From: Lysinibacillus sp. PLM2
GTDB taxonomy: Bacteria > Bacillota > Bacilli > Bacillales_A > Planococcaceae
Direction of reading: 5' to 3'
DNA length: 64,000 bases
Assembly (NCBI GenBank): GCA_023168345.1
Contig: AP025689.1
Location: 680,001 to 744,000, forward strand
Both the position numbers and the translations under genes were made by a program. Positions 57,219 through 64,000 of the stretch are shown here, in pieces. How positions within the stretch are numbered: the first letter of the stretch is position 1; the number at the start of each line of letters is the position of its first letter. A model generated the notes under the pieces. The model searched no databases and had not been told where the DNA came from. It saw nothing but the letters and a program-made list of their open reading frames with translations.

Positions 57219-58244
57219 ATGGAAACAATTCGAATTTCTGTGGAAAATAATGTGGATAATACAGAACTTTATTCACAAGCTGTGGATTTGTTAAATGAAG
57301 GTGAAGTTGTTGCGTTCCCAACTGAAACGGTATATGGCTTAGGAGCAGTGGCAACAAATGACCAAGCGGTAAAAAAAATATTTAAAGCAAAAGGTCGACC
57401 TTCAGATAATCCACTCATCGTACATATAGGAACGACTGATGAGGTATCTCATTATATTGAATATATACCAGAAAATGCAAAAAAATGTATGGATGCATTT
57501 TGGCCAGGACCATTAACAATTGTAATGAAAACTAAAAAAGGCATATTAGCACCTAGTGTAACAGCAGGGTTAACAACGGTTGGCTTACGTATGCCAAGTC
57601 ATCCCGTTGCACTAAAATTGCTACAAACATTAAAAAAACCAGTTGCTGCGCCTAGTGCCAATCGTAGTGGCAAACCAAGTCCGACAAAAGCTCAGCATGT
57701 GGAAGAAGATTTACATGGAATTATTCCATTAATTTTAGATGGTGGAACAACAGGGGTCGGTCTTGAGTCAACAGTGCTTGATGTAACAGTAAATCCACCA
57801 GTGATATTACGTCCAGGTGGAGTTACGAAAGAAATGCTAGAAGATGTAATTGGACAAGTTATTCAGCCGAATCAAGAACAGCAAAAGCTTGACTCAACAC
57901 CAAAAGCACCGGGAATGAAATATACACATTACGCTCCAAATGCGCCAGTCTATTTGATCGAAAGTAATAAAGAACTCGTTCAAAAAGCCCTTATAAAATT
58001 GAAAAATGAAGGGAAAAAAGTTGCGCTATTAGCACCCGTTTCATATAAAGAATTGCAAAGTGACTTTTTCTTCCAAATTGATCGTGAAGGGGTTCAGCTT
58101 TATGATGCTCTAAGATCTTGCGATAAAACAGATGCAAGTATAATATTGGCAACGGCCACAACTGTCGAAGGAGTTGGTGCAGCAATTATGAATCGATTAG
58201 AAAAAGCTGCGGGTGGAAAGTGGTTTGAAGCAGAATATGAGTAA
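57219..58244 (+). CDS. ywlC: L-threonylcarbamoyladenylate synthase, Sua5 type
   Basis: A 341-residue enzyme making threonylcarbamoyl-AMP from Thr, bicarbonate and ATP, the first step of t6A37 tRNA modification. The YrdC/TsaC domain (about 1-200) shows FPTETVYGLGAVATND, KGRPSDNPLIVHI and APSANRSGKPSPT; the C-terminal Sua5 domain (about 240-341) follows the linker APGMKYTHYAP. ATG at 57219 (METIRISV) follows AAAGGGAG. The DnaA-box cluster lies immediately upstream, suggesting replication-linked control. Confidence 0.94.
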   Translation: METIRISVENNVDNTELYSQAVDLLNEGEVVAFPTETVYGLGAVATNDQAVKKIFKAKGRPSDNPLIVHIGTTDEVSHYIEYIPENAKKCMDAFWPGPLTIVMKTKKGILAPSVTAGLTTVGLRMPSHPVALKLLQTLKKPVAAPSANRSGKPSPTKAQHVEEDLHGIIPLILDGGTTGVGLESTVLDVTVNPPVILRPGGVTKEMLEDVIGQVIQPNQEQQKLDSTPKAPGMKYTHYAPNAPVYLIESNKELVQKALIKLKNEGKKVALLAPVSYKELQSDFFFQIDREGVQLYDALRSCDKTDASIILATATTVEGVGAAIMNRLEKAAGGKWFEAEYE

Positions 58245-58255
58245 ATATAAATTAA

Positions 58256-58303
58256 ATAAATGACTGTACATATTTCTGACTATATATGTACAGTCATTTT
58301 ATT
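58256..58303 (+). terminator. intrinsic terminator of ywlC
   Basis: AAATGACTGTACATA / TATGTACAGTCATTTT stem and T-rich tail. Confidence 0.87.
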
Positions 58304-58548
58304 TTATTTGGAAAGCTACATATCTTTAAAATTCCCATAGATAATGCTGAATCAAGTAGTTCAATGATTCGTTGGTCCTTCAGGTATATTTTACTGTACG
58401 CTGATTAACAACATAATGAAAAACAAGGGTTTCACAATAGTAAGAAACATAATTAAATAACTGTACCTGTATTTTAGATAATTAATGATATTGCCTGTCC
58501 TTTGAGCATAAAATGGTAAAAATTTAGCTTAAGGAAAGAGGACTTTAA
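58304..58548. other. gene-free stretch before mntP
   Basis: AT-rich; no frame, palindrome or riboswitch was recognised. In particular no yybP-ykoY-type manganese riboswitch is apparent. Confidence 0.35.
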
Positions 58549-59052
58549 TTGCAGGAAATATTAATCGGACTTATTGTGGCACTTGATGTAGTGGCACTTT
58601 ATTTATTGCTTCCCACTGTAAAAAAACGATTCTTATTAGCAGTTTGGACAGCCCTTTTACATATGATTTTTCCCATTATCGGATTTACCTTAGGAAGTTG
58701 GATGGTTCAAATCCTAATGCAATGGTCAAACTTAATTTCGAGCATCTTATTGTTTTTTATTGGCCTGCATTTAATTTTATCTACACAAAATCGTCAAATT
58801 ATGCCAATTCCAGTCCCGATTTTAGCTATTTCTGCCAGTTTAGACACCTTTTCAGTTAGCATTTCTTTTGGTATGCTTAATTTACAAAAATATTTATTTA
58901 TAGTAAGTGCAGGTATTTGGACATTTTTACTATCTTATATATCCCTGTATATTGCTAAAAAAGGTCATCGTTCCTTTAAAGGGAACTCATTAAAGTGGAT
59001 TGCTGGAATTTCTTTAATTTCTTTCAGCATTTATGCATTCATGAACAACTAA
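58549..59052 (+). CDS. mntP: MntP-like manganese efflux pump
   Basis: A 167-residue, very hydrophobic protein with about six membrane helices. The duplicated family motif is seen as VALDVVALYL near the N terminus and SASLDTFSVSISFGM in the middle, with the Asp residues thought to bind Mn2+. Somewhat shorter and more divergent than E. coli MntP, but its place before ywlE matches B. subtilis ywlD. Translation starts at TTG after an AGGAAAGAGG site. Confidence 0.82.
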   Translation: MQEILIGLIVALDVVALYLLLPTVKKRFLLAVWTALLHMIFPIIGFTLGSWMVQILMQWSNLISSILLFFIGLHLILSTQNRQIMPIPVPILAISASLDTFSVSISFGMLNLQKYLFIVSAGIWTFLLSYISLYIAKKGHRSFKGNSLKWIAGISLISFSIYAFMNN

Positions 59053-59095
59053 GATTTGAGATAAATTTCATAGAAGAAAGAGTGAAGTAAACAGC

Positions 59096-59536
59096 ATGAA
59101 TATTTACTTTGTTTGTACAGGAAATACTTGTCGAAGCCCAATGGCAGAAGCAATTTTAAAACATAAACAATTGGATGGGGTTCATGTCAAATCGGCAGGG
59201 ATATACGCATTAGAAGGAGGAGGAATTTCAGAAAATTCAAAAGCTGTCTTGGATAAGGAGAACATACCCTTTGAACATAAAACAAGCCAAGTAAATGAAA
59301 GTGATATTGAATGGGCAGATCTTATATTAACGATGACATTAGCCCATAAGCAAATGATTCTTCATTCATTTCCAATGGCAAAAGACAAAACCTTCACTTT
59401 AAAAGAATACGTAGCACCATACAGTTCTAAAGACGTATCAGATCCTTTTGGAGGAGACATTTATACGTATACACAAACATATCAAGAACTAAAAAAACTG
59501 ATTGATGAGCTCGAAATTAAAATCAATGGAGGCTAA
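59096..59536 (+). CDS. ywlE: protein-arginine-phosphatase YwlE
   Basis: A 146-residue member of the low-molecular-weight phosphatase family. The P-loop CTGNTCRS holds nucleophile C7 and, at position 11, Thr, the residue that steers YwlE toward phospho-arginine. The general acid Asp lies in VSDPFGGD. It counteracts the McsB arginine kinase and so lowers Clp-directed degradation. A methyl-accepting protein gene follows after 5 nt, unlike the B. subtilis order where rpiB is next. Confidence 0.92.
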   Translation: MNIYFVCTGNTCRSPMAEAILKHKQLDGVHVKSAGIYALEGGGISENSKAVLDKENIPFEHKTSQVNESDIEWADLILTMTLAHKQMILHSFPMAKDKTFTLKEYVAPYSSKDVSDPFGGDIYTYTQTYQELKKLIDELEIKINGG

Positions 59537-59541
59537 TAATA

Positions 59542-60849
59542 ATGTATCAAAATAATACTAAAACATTTAGCTTACGTAAGAAACTTGTTTTATTTGTAAC
59601 ATTGCTTGCTCTTATCACATATTCAACTAGTTTTGTGTTTATTCATTTCCTTCATCCATATTTCTTCTCAAGTTTTGCGTTTTTATCAAATAAAGTCTGG
59701 TTTGAAATACTTACATATATTTTAGGGATTACATGGTCGGGTATTTTAGCTGCTATTTTAAGTGTTGTTATAACAAAACCTTTGCAGCGATTAGAAGCTA
59801 CAGCTACTCGTGTTGCGGAAGGCAAAATTGGGCAAGATGTGGATATGCCACAAACACGTGACGAAATCCAATCTGTTGCAGAAGCGTTCCAGTTAATGCT
59901 AGTAAATCTTCGTCAAATGGTAGAAAGTATTGATTCGAACTTCCAAAAAACGAATTCAGCTATTATTGATTTATCCGAACAAACAGCATCTGCCTCTAAC
60001 CAAGCGGAGGGAATTGCACGTACTGTCGGGCAAATCTCGTCGGGTGCAGAATCTTCTGCTGAAGCTGTACAAGAAACCGTTGCAGCGATTGAAGATGTAA
60101 GAGAGCTTGCTACTGAGGTAAATCAACGTGCATTAAATTCAGCAAGTCAATCAAAGCAAATTATCGGTGAACTAAATACTACAACAGATTCAATTCAAGG
60201 TTTAGTAAATAGTATTCGTAAGATTGTAACAGGCAATGAAGATGCTTTGAAAAATATCCATCAATTAGAGAAAAATGCTGAACAAATTGAGCGCATTATT
60301 GGTCTTGTTGGAGATATTGCAGCCCAAACGAATTTACTCGCATTAAATGCCTCGATTGAAGCAGCACGTGCTGGTGAACACGGGAAAGGTTTTGCCGTTG
60401 TAGCAGAAGAGGTTCGTAGTTTGGCAGATGAAAGTGCAAAGGCAGTTCAAGGCATTACATCACTGATTCAAACAATGCAGGAAAATGTATCAATCGTTGT
60501 AAATCAAATGAATGATCAAGTAGCTTTTGCTGTTAATGAATCGGCAAAAGTTTCAGAGACTACTACTTTGGTAGAAAGTATGGCGAATAGTGTTCATGAA
60601 ATGGCAGATGCTGTTGTTGAAATTTCGGCTTTAATTGAAAAACAAATGTCTAATATTGAAACAACGGCGCATCAATCACAAGAAGTGGCTGCAATTGCTG
60701 AACAAACATCAGCAGGTGCAGAAGAAGTACGAAGTGCAACAGAAGAGCAAGCCTATGCCATTGAACAAATTGAAAAATTGTCTAAAGACTTAAAATTACA
60801 GTCTGAACAGCTTTATAAAGTAATACAACAATTTGATCGTACTCAGTAA
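59542..60849 (+). CDS. methyl-accepting chemotaxis-type signalling protein
   Basis: A 435-residue membrane receptor. Two hydrophobic segments (about 14-35 and 50-75) enclose only a short loop, so there is no large external ligand domain. A HAMP domain (about 75-125: [22 protein letters not shown]) leads to a long coiled-coil signalling domain with the hairpin tip [34 protein letters not shown] divided over adjoining segments near residues 255-290. It should act on CheA/CheW. It starts 5 nt after ywlE, so the two are co-transcribed; the reason is unknown. Insertion into the ywlE-rpiB interval distinguishes this genome from B. subtilis. Confidence 0.92.
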   Translation: MYQNNTKTFSLRKKLVLFVTLLALITYSTSFVFIHFLHPYFFSSFAFLSNKVWFEILTYILGITWSGILAAILSVVITKPLQRLEATATRVAEGKIGQDVDMPQTRDEIQSVAEAFQLMLVNLRQMVESIDSNFQKTNSAIIDLSEQTASASNQAEGIARTVGQISSGAESSAEAVQETVAAIEDVRELATEVNQRALNSASQSKQIIGELNTTTDSIQGLVNSIRKIVTGNEDALKNIHQLEKNAEQIERIIGLVGDIAAQTNLLALNASIEAARAGEHGKGFAVVAEEVRSLADESAKAVQGITSLIQTMQENVSIVVNQMNDQVAFAVNESAKVSETTTLVESMANSVHEMADAVVEISALIEKQMSNIETTAHQSQEVAAIAEQTSAGAEEVRSATEEQAYAIEQIEKLSKDLKLQSEQLYKVIQQFDRTQ

Positions 60850-60880
60850 AAAATAAATAGTTTAATAGAATGAAAGTTGG

Positions 60881-60923
60881 AAAGGTTAACCTATGAAAAA
60901 GTTCATTAGGGTTAACCTTTTTT
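60881..60923 (+). terminator. intrinsic terminator after the chemoreceptor gene
   Basis: AAAGGTTAACC / GGTTAACCTTT stem with a longer inner loop and T6. Confidence 0.85.
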
Positions 60924-61392
60924 ATATGTTTTATATATTTAACCTCAATTTATTATGGAAGAAAGTAAAAATGGTCCCTATGGATAAGAGGCGAATTTTT
61001 TGGTTTGAATCTATTATAAAGTTCTTCCTAATTAGAATAAAATATAATGTGGGATTTTGTATTCTGACTTAATAAACCGAACAAAAGACAGATATTATGT
61101 TCAATATTCTTTTATTAACTATGAAAATATGAACATTTTATTATATGTAAGCGAAAACATTCGTATTTTGAGAAGTTGTTTTAATGAAAGATGTGAAATT
61201 TCATGTTATTCTATTTCAAGAAGTGGTACACTGTTGATGACATGTTTTAGCGGAGTTTTCCGTTTAACGAATCGCTATAGAACTAACAATACATTCAAAA
61301 GATCAAATACATGAATATGTTAGTAAATAGCATTCAACACATAATATGAACAGTAAAAGTAACATGCAGAACAATTGAAATGAGGGAATAAC
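60924..61392. other. gene-free region before rpiB
   Basis: AT-rich, about 470 nt. An 85-codon frame at 61057-61314 has no ribosome binding site, unusual composition and no recognisable motif, so it is not called. A promoter for rpiB must lie here but I could not place it with confidence. Confidence 0.4.
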
Positions 61393-61830
61393 ATGAAAAT
61401 AGCCATTTCTTCAGATCACGGTGGCAATAATTTACGTAAAGAAATCATGGCGCTTCTTGATGATCTTCAGCTACATTATGAAGATTTCGGACCACAAACA
61501 ACAGATTCAGTTGACTATCCTGACTTTGCAAAACCAGTTGCAGAGGCTGTAGCAAAAGGCGATTTTGATCGTGGCATTTTAATTTGCGGTACGGGAATTG
61601 GTATGTCCATTGCGGCAAATAAAGTCAAAGGTATTCGTTGTGCATTAGTTCATGATGTATTTAGTGCAAAGGCAACAAGATGCCATAACGATTCAAACAT
61701 TTTAGCGATGGGAGAACGTGTCATTGGCCCAGGTCTTGCTTGTGAAATCGTAAAAACATGGTTAAACACTGAATTTGAAGGTGGACGTCACGTACGTCGA
61801 GTAGAAAAAATTTCTGAAATTGAAGGGTAA
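61393..61830 (+). CDS. rpiB: ribose-5-phosphate isomerase B
   Basis: A 145-residue RpiB/LacAB-family isomerase interconverting ribose-5-phosphate and ribulose-5-phosphate. N-terminal SSDHGG (D8-H9), catalytic C65 in ILICGTGIGMSIAANK, and HNDSNILAMGERVIG are visible. ATGAGGGAATAAC lies before the ATG. It is directly followed by ywlG, as in B. subtilis. Confidence 0.94.
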   Translation: MKIAISSDHGGNNLRKEIMALLDDLQLHYEDFGPQTTDSVDYPDFAKPVAEAVAKGDFDRGILICGTGIGMSIAANKVKGIRCALVHDVFSAKATRCHNDSNILAMGERVIGPGLACEIVKTWLNTEFEGGRHVRRVEKISEIEG

Positions 61831-62385
61831 GTGCTAACATTGGCAACTTTAGATCTTATTCAAAAACAAATTTCTCTACTATTAACAGAGCTAGAACAAC
61901 AAGTGGAGTTTCAACCAAAGCAATTGTTTGTAGTTGGATGTTCTACTTCTGAGGTGCTCGGATCGAAAATTGGTACTGCTGGGGCAATGGAAGTAGCGGA
62001 CATTTTATATGAAGAGCTCGCTACATTTGCACAAAAACACAACTTATATTTAGCTTTCCAAGGCTGTGAGCATATTAACCGTGCATTAACATTGGAATAT
62101 GAAGCTGCTTGTGAGTTTGGTTATGAGCCTGTAACAGTCATCCCGGTAAAACATGCCGGTGGATCTATGTCAGCACACGCATATTCAAAATTGAAAAAGC
62201 CGGTTGTCGTTGAACATATCCGCGCACATGCAGGGATTGATATCGGTCAAACATTGATAGGTATGCACTTGAAAGAGGTTGCCATCCCTATCCGCACAAC
62301 TGTTAAACAAATTGGTGAAGCGGTCGTGACGATTGCAAAAACTAGACCAAAGTTAATAGGTGGACCACGCGCAGTCTACGAATAA
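61831..62385 (+). CDS. ywlG: YwlG family protein (DUF436, UPF0340)
   Basis: A 184-residue conserved protein of unknown function; FVVGCSTSEVLGSKIG, FQGCEHINRALTLE and VKHAGGSMSAHAY are family landmarks. It directly adjoins rpiB. The start is either GTG 61831 (AAGGG only 3 nt away) or TTG 61840 (12 nt away), giving MATLDLIQKQI; the second may be the true one. Its conserved linkage to rpiB and glyA suggests a link to sugar phosphate or one-carbon metabolism, without proof. Confidence 0.85.
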   Translation: MLTLATLDLIQKQISLLLTELEQQVEFQPKQLFVVGCSTSEVLGSKIGTAGAMEVADILYEELATFAQKHNLYLAFQGCEHINRALTLEYEAACEFGYEPVTVIPVKHAGGSMSAHAYSKLKKPVVVEHIRAHAGIDIGQTLIGMHLKEVAIPIRTTVKQIGEAVVTIAKTRPKLIGGPRAVYE

Positions 62386-62597
62386 CTATAGTACGGATTT
62401 TCAGTTAGCGACTTTAGTTCAAAGTTGAAACATCTCTAAGAACCTTGTAAAGACTTCTATGACATTCTATCAACGGTGCTCAGAATCTATCTAAAAGTAA
62501 AGATACAAAAAAATTGTAACTCAACTAATTGATTCAACCTGAATTTATTAGTTTGAAATAAATAAAAATTACTTTCTATTTAGGGGGACATATTAAA

Positions 62598-63842
62598 ATG
62601 GCTTATGAAAAACTAGCTGCACAAGATAAAGCGGTATTAGAAGGAATTTTAGCTGAGAAAAAACGTCAACAATCAAACATCGAATTAATCGCATCTGAAA
62701 ACTTTGTTTCAGAAGCAGTTATGGAAGCACAAGGTTCTGTATTAACGAATAAATATGCTGAAGGTTATCCCGGTAAACGTTACTATGGTGGCTGTGAACA
62801 TGTAGACGTAGTTGAGGATATCGCTCGTGATCGTGTAAAAGAGTTGTTTGGTGCGAAATTTGCGAACGTACAACCTCACTCAGGTGCACAAGCAAATATG
62901 GCAGTTTATTTCACAATCCTTGAACCAGGCGATACAGTTCTTGGTATGAACCTATCACATGGTGGTCACTTAACGCATGGTTCACCTGTAAACTTCTCAG
63001 GTGTTCAATACAATTTCGTAGAATACGGTGTAACAAAAGATACAAACGTAATCGACTATGAAGATGTACGTGCAAAAGCCTTAGAGAATAAACCAAAATT
63101 AATCGTAGCTGGTGCATCTGCATACCCACGTGAAATTGATTTTGCGAAATTCCGTGAAATAGCTGATGAAGTTGGCGCATATTTCATGGTAGATATGGCG
63201 CATATTGCAGGTCTTGTTGCAACTGGTGAACATCCATCTCCAGTACCACACGCTCACTTTGTTACTTCAACAACTCACAAAACATTACGTGGTCCTCGTG
63301 GTGGATTAATCTTAACAAACGACGAAGAACTTGCTAAAAAAATTGATAAAGCTATTTTCCCTGGTATCCAAGGTGGTCCATTAATGCACGTCATCGCTGC
63401 AAAAGCAGTTGCTTTTGGTGAAGCGTTACAGCCTGAATTTAAAGAATATGCAATACAAATTAAGAAAAATGCTAAAGCACTTGCAAGTAGCTTAACTGCT
63501 GAGGGCTTACAACTCGTTTCTGGTGGTACAGATAACCACTTATTATTAGTAAACGTAAAATCTGTTGGCTTAACTGGTAAAGTAGCTGAACATTTACTTG
63601 ATGAAGTTGGTATTACAGCAAATAAAAATACAATTCCTTATGATGAAGAAAAACCATTCGTAACATCAGGTATCCGTTTAGGTACGGCTGCAGTGACTAG
63701 TCGAGGTTTCAAAGAAGAAGACTTAAAAGAAGTTGGTTCAATTATTGCAACGCTTCTTAAAAACCCTGAAGACGAAGCGGTCAAAAATGAATGTGCTAAT
63801 CGTGTGAAAGTACTTACAGATAAATATCCATTATATGCATAA
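62598..63842 (+). CDS. glyA: serine hydroxymethyltransferase
   Basis: A 414-residue PLP enzyme that converts serine and tetrahydrofolate into glycine and methylene-tetrahydrofolate. The PLP lysine is K228 in [30 protein letters not shown] and [14 protein letters not shown] are standard active-site segments. Normal length, complete. TAGGGGGAC precedes the ATG. A terminator follows. Confidence 0.97.
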   Translation: MAYEKLAAQDKAVLEGILAEKKRQQSNIELIASENFVSEAVMEAQGSVLTNKYAEGYPGKRYYGGCEHVDVVEDIARDRVKELFGAKFANVQPHSGAQANMAVYFTILEPGDTVLGMNLSHGGHLTHGSPVNFSGVQYNFVEYGVTKDTNVIDYEDVRAKALENKPKLIVAGASAYPREIDFAKFREIADEVGAYFMVDMAHIAGLVATGEHPSPVPHAHFVTSTTHKTLRGPRGGLILTNDEELAKKIDKAIFPGIQGGPLMHVIAAKAVAFGEALQPEFKEYAIQIKKNAKALASSLTAEGLQLVSGGTDNHLLLVNVKSVGLTGKVAEHLLDEVGITANKNTIPYDEEKPFVTSGIRLGTAAVTSRGFKEEDLKEVGSIIATLLKNPEDEAVKNECANRVKVLTDKYPLYA

Positions 63843-63849
63843 TCAATAA

Positions 63850-63898
63850 AAAAGAGGCCCTAAAGTGAGTGGTAAATACTTACAGGGTCTCCTTTTTT
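63850..63898 (+). terminator. intrinsic terminator of glyA
   Basis: AGAGGCCCT / AGGGTCTCCT arms, an inner loop of about 22 nt and T6. Confidence 0.82.
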
Positions 63899-63985
63899 AT
63901 ATTAAAACAATATATTTACTTACAGTATTATATAAAGGTAAAATTCTAATTGAACAATACTAATATATAAGGAGGGGAAAAAGCG

Positions 63986-64000
63986 ATGACAACTAAAGCC
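63986..64000 (+). CDS. start of an unidentified gene (5 codons)
   Basis: ATG ACA ACT AAA GCC runs off the right edge, with a good AAGGAGGGG site 8 nt upstream. In B. subtilis upp follows glyA, but MTTKA does not match the usual upp start, so no name is given. Confidence 0.55.

Noticed and set aside
61057-61314. 85-codon frame between the chemoreceptor gene and rpiB
   Set aside because: No ribosome binding site, no recognisable motif, composition like intergenic DNA.

Overview
The window is about 64 kb of AT-rich Firmicutes chromosome. Gene order and protein sequences fit the Bacillales, most likely Planococcaceae (Lysinibacillus/Solibacillus/Ureibacillus-like). This is inferred from a backbone parallel to Bacillus subtilis (ywfO, ywhB, ywhD, pbpG, speB, ywiB-argS; later rpoE-pyrG-ywjG-spo0F-fbaA-tal-murA-glpX-rho-rpmE-tdk-prfA-prmC-spoIIR-ywlC-mntP-ywlE-rpiB-ywlG-glyA) and from spo0F and spoIIR, which mark an endospore former.

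Layout. 1-8 kb: housekeeping genes and a sporulation-type class A penicillin-binding protein. 8.3-11.9 kb: a fatty or branched-chain acid operon (MerR regulator, acyl-CoA synthetase, AidB-like acyl-CoA dehydrogenase) with a MerR-type promoter. 12.0-13.85 kb: a complete-looking group IIC intron directly behind that operon's terminator. 13.9-18.6 kb: a flavin monooxygenase/acyl-CoA dehydrogenase-like enzyme with a polar amino-acid ABC transporter, probably for a sulfur compound. 18.9-21.9 kb: B12 salvage (BtuC, a BtuD-CbiZ fusion, PduO). 22.0-29.9 kb: an accessory locus with an IS1182-type remnant, a GNAT enzyme, three phage-tail-collar (MdpB-like) proteins and a 1725-residue secreted S-layer-homology protein with cadherin-like and Ig-like repeats. 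30.1-41.2 kb: a FadR-type regulon (fadF, thiolase, hydroxyacyl-CoA dehydrogenase, two acyl-CoA dehydrogenases, TetR regulator, fused isobutyryl-CoA mutase IcmF). 41.6-64 kb: the conserved rpoE-to-glyA backbone.

Connections. IcmF needs adenosylcobalamin, which the BtuCD-CbiZ/PduO genes would recover and activate, so two distant segments support one pathway. fadF, the thiolase region and the TetR gene are tied by two 18-bp FadR-like operators.

Most notable non-coding signals: three intergenic arrays, behind speB, rpmE and tdk, built from different short motifs but all repeating every 20-21 bp (two helical turns); a four-site DnaA-box cluster upstream of ywlC; a 17-bp hairpin that buries the spoIIR ribosome binding site; a pyrG leader with the hallmarks of CTP-sensed reiterative-transcription attenuation; and a group IIC intron inserted at a terminator. 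Functional statements come from recognising families by eye; no database search was run.
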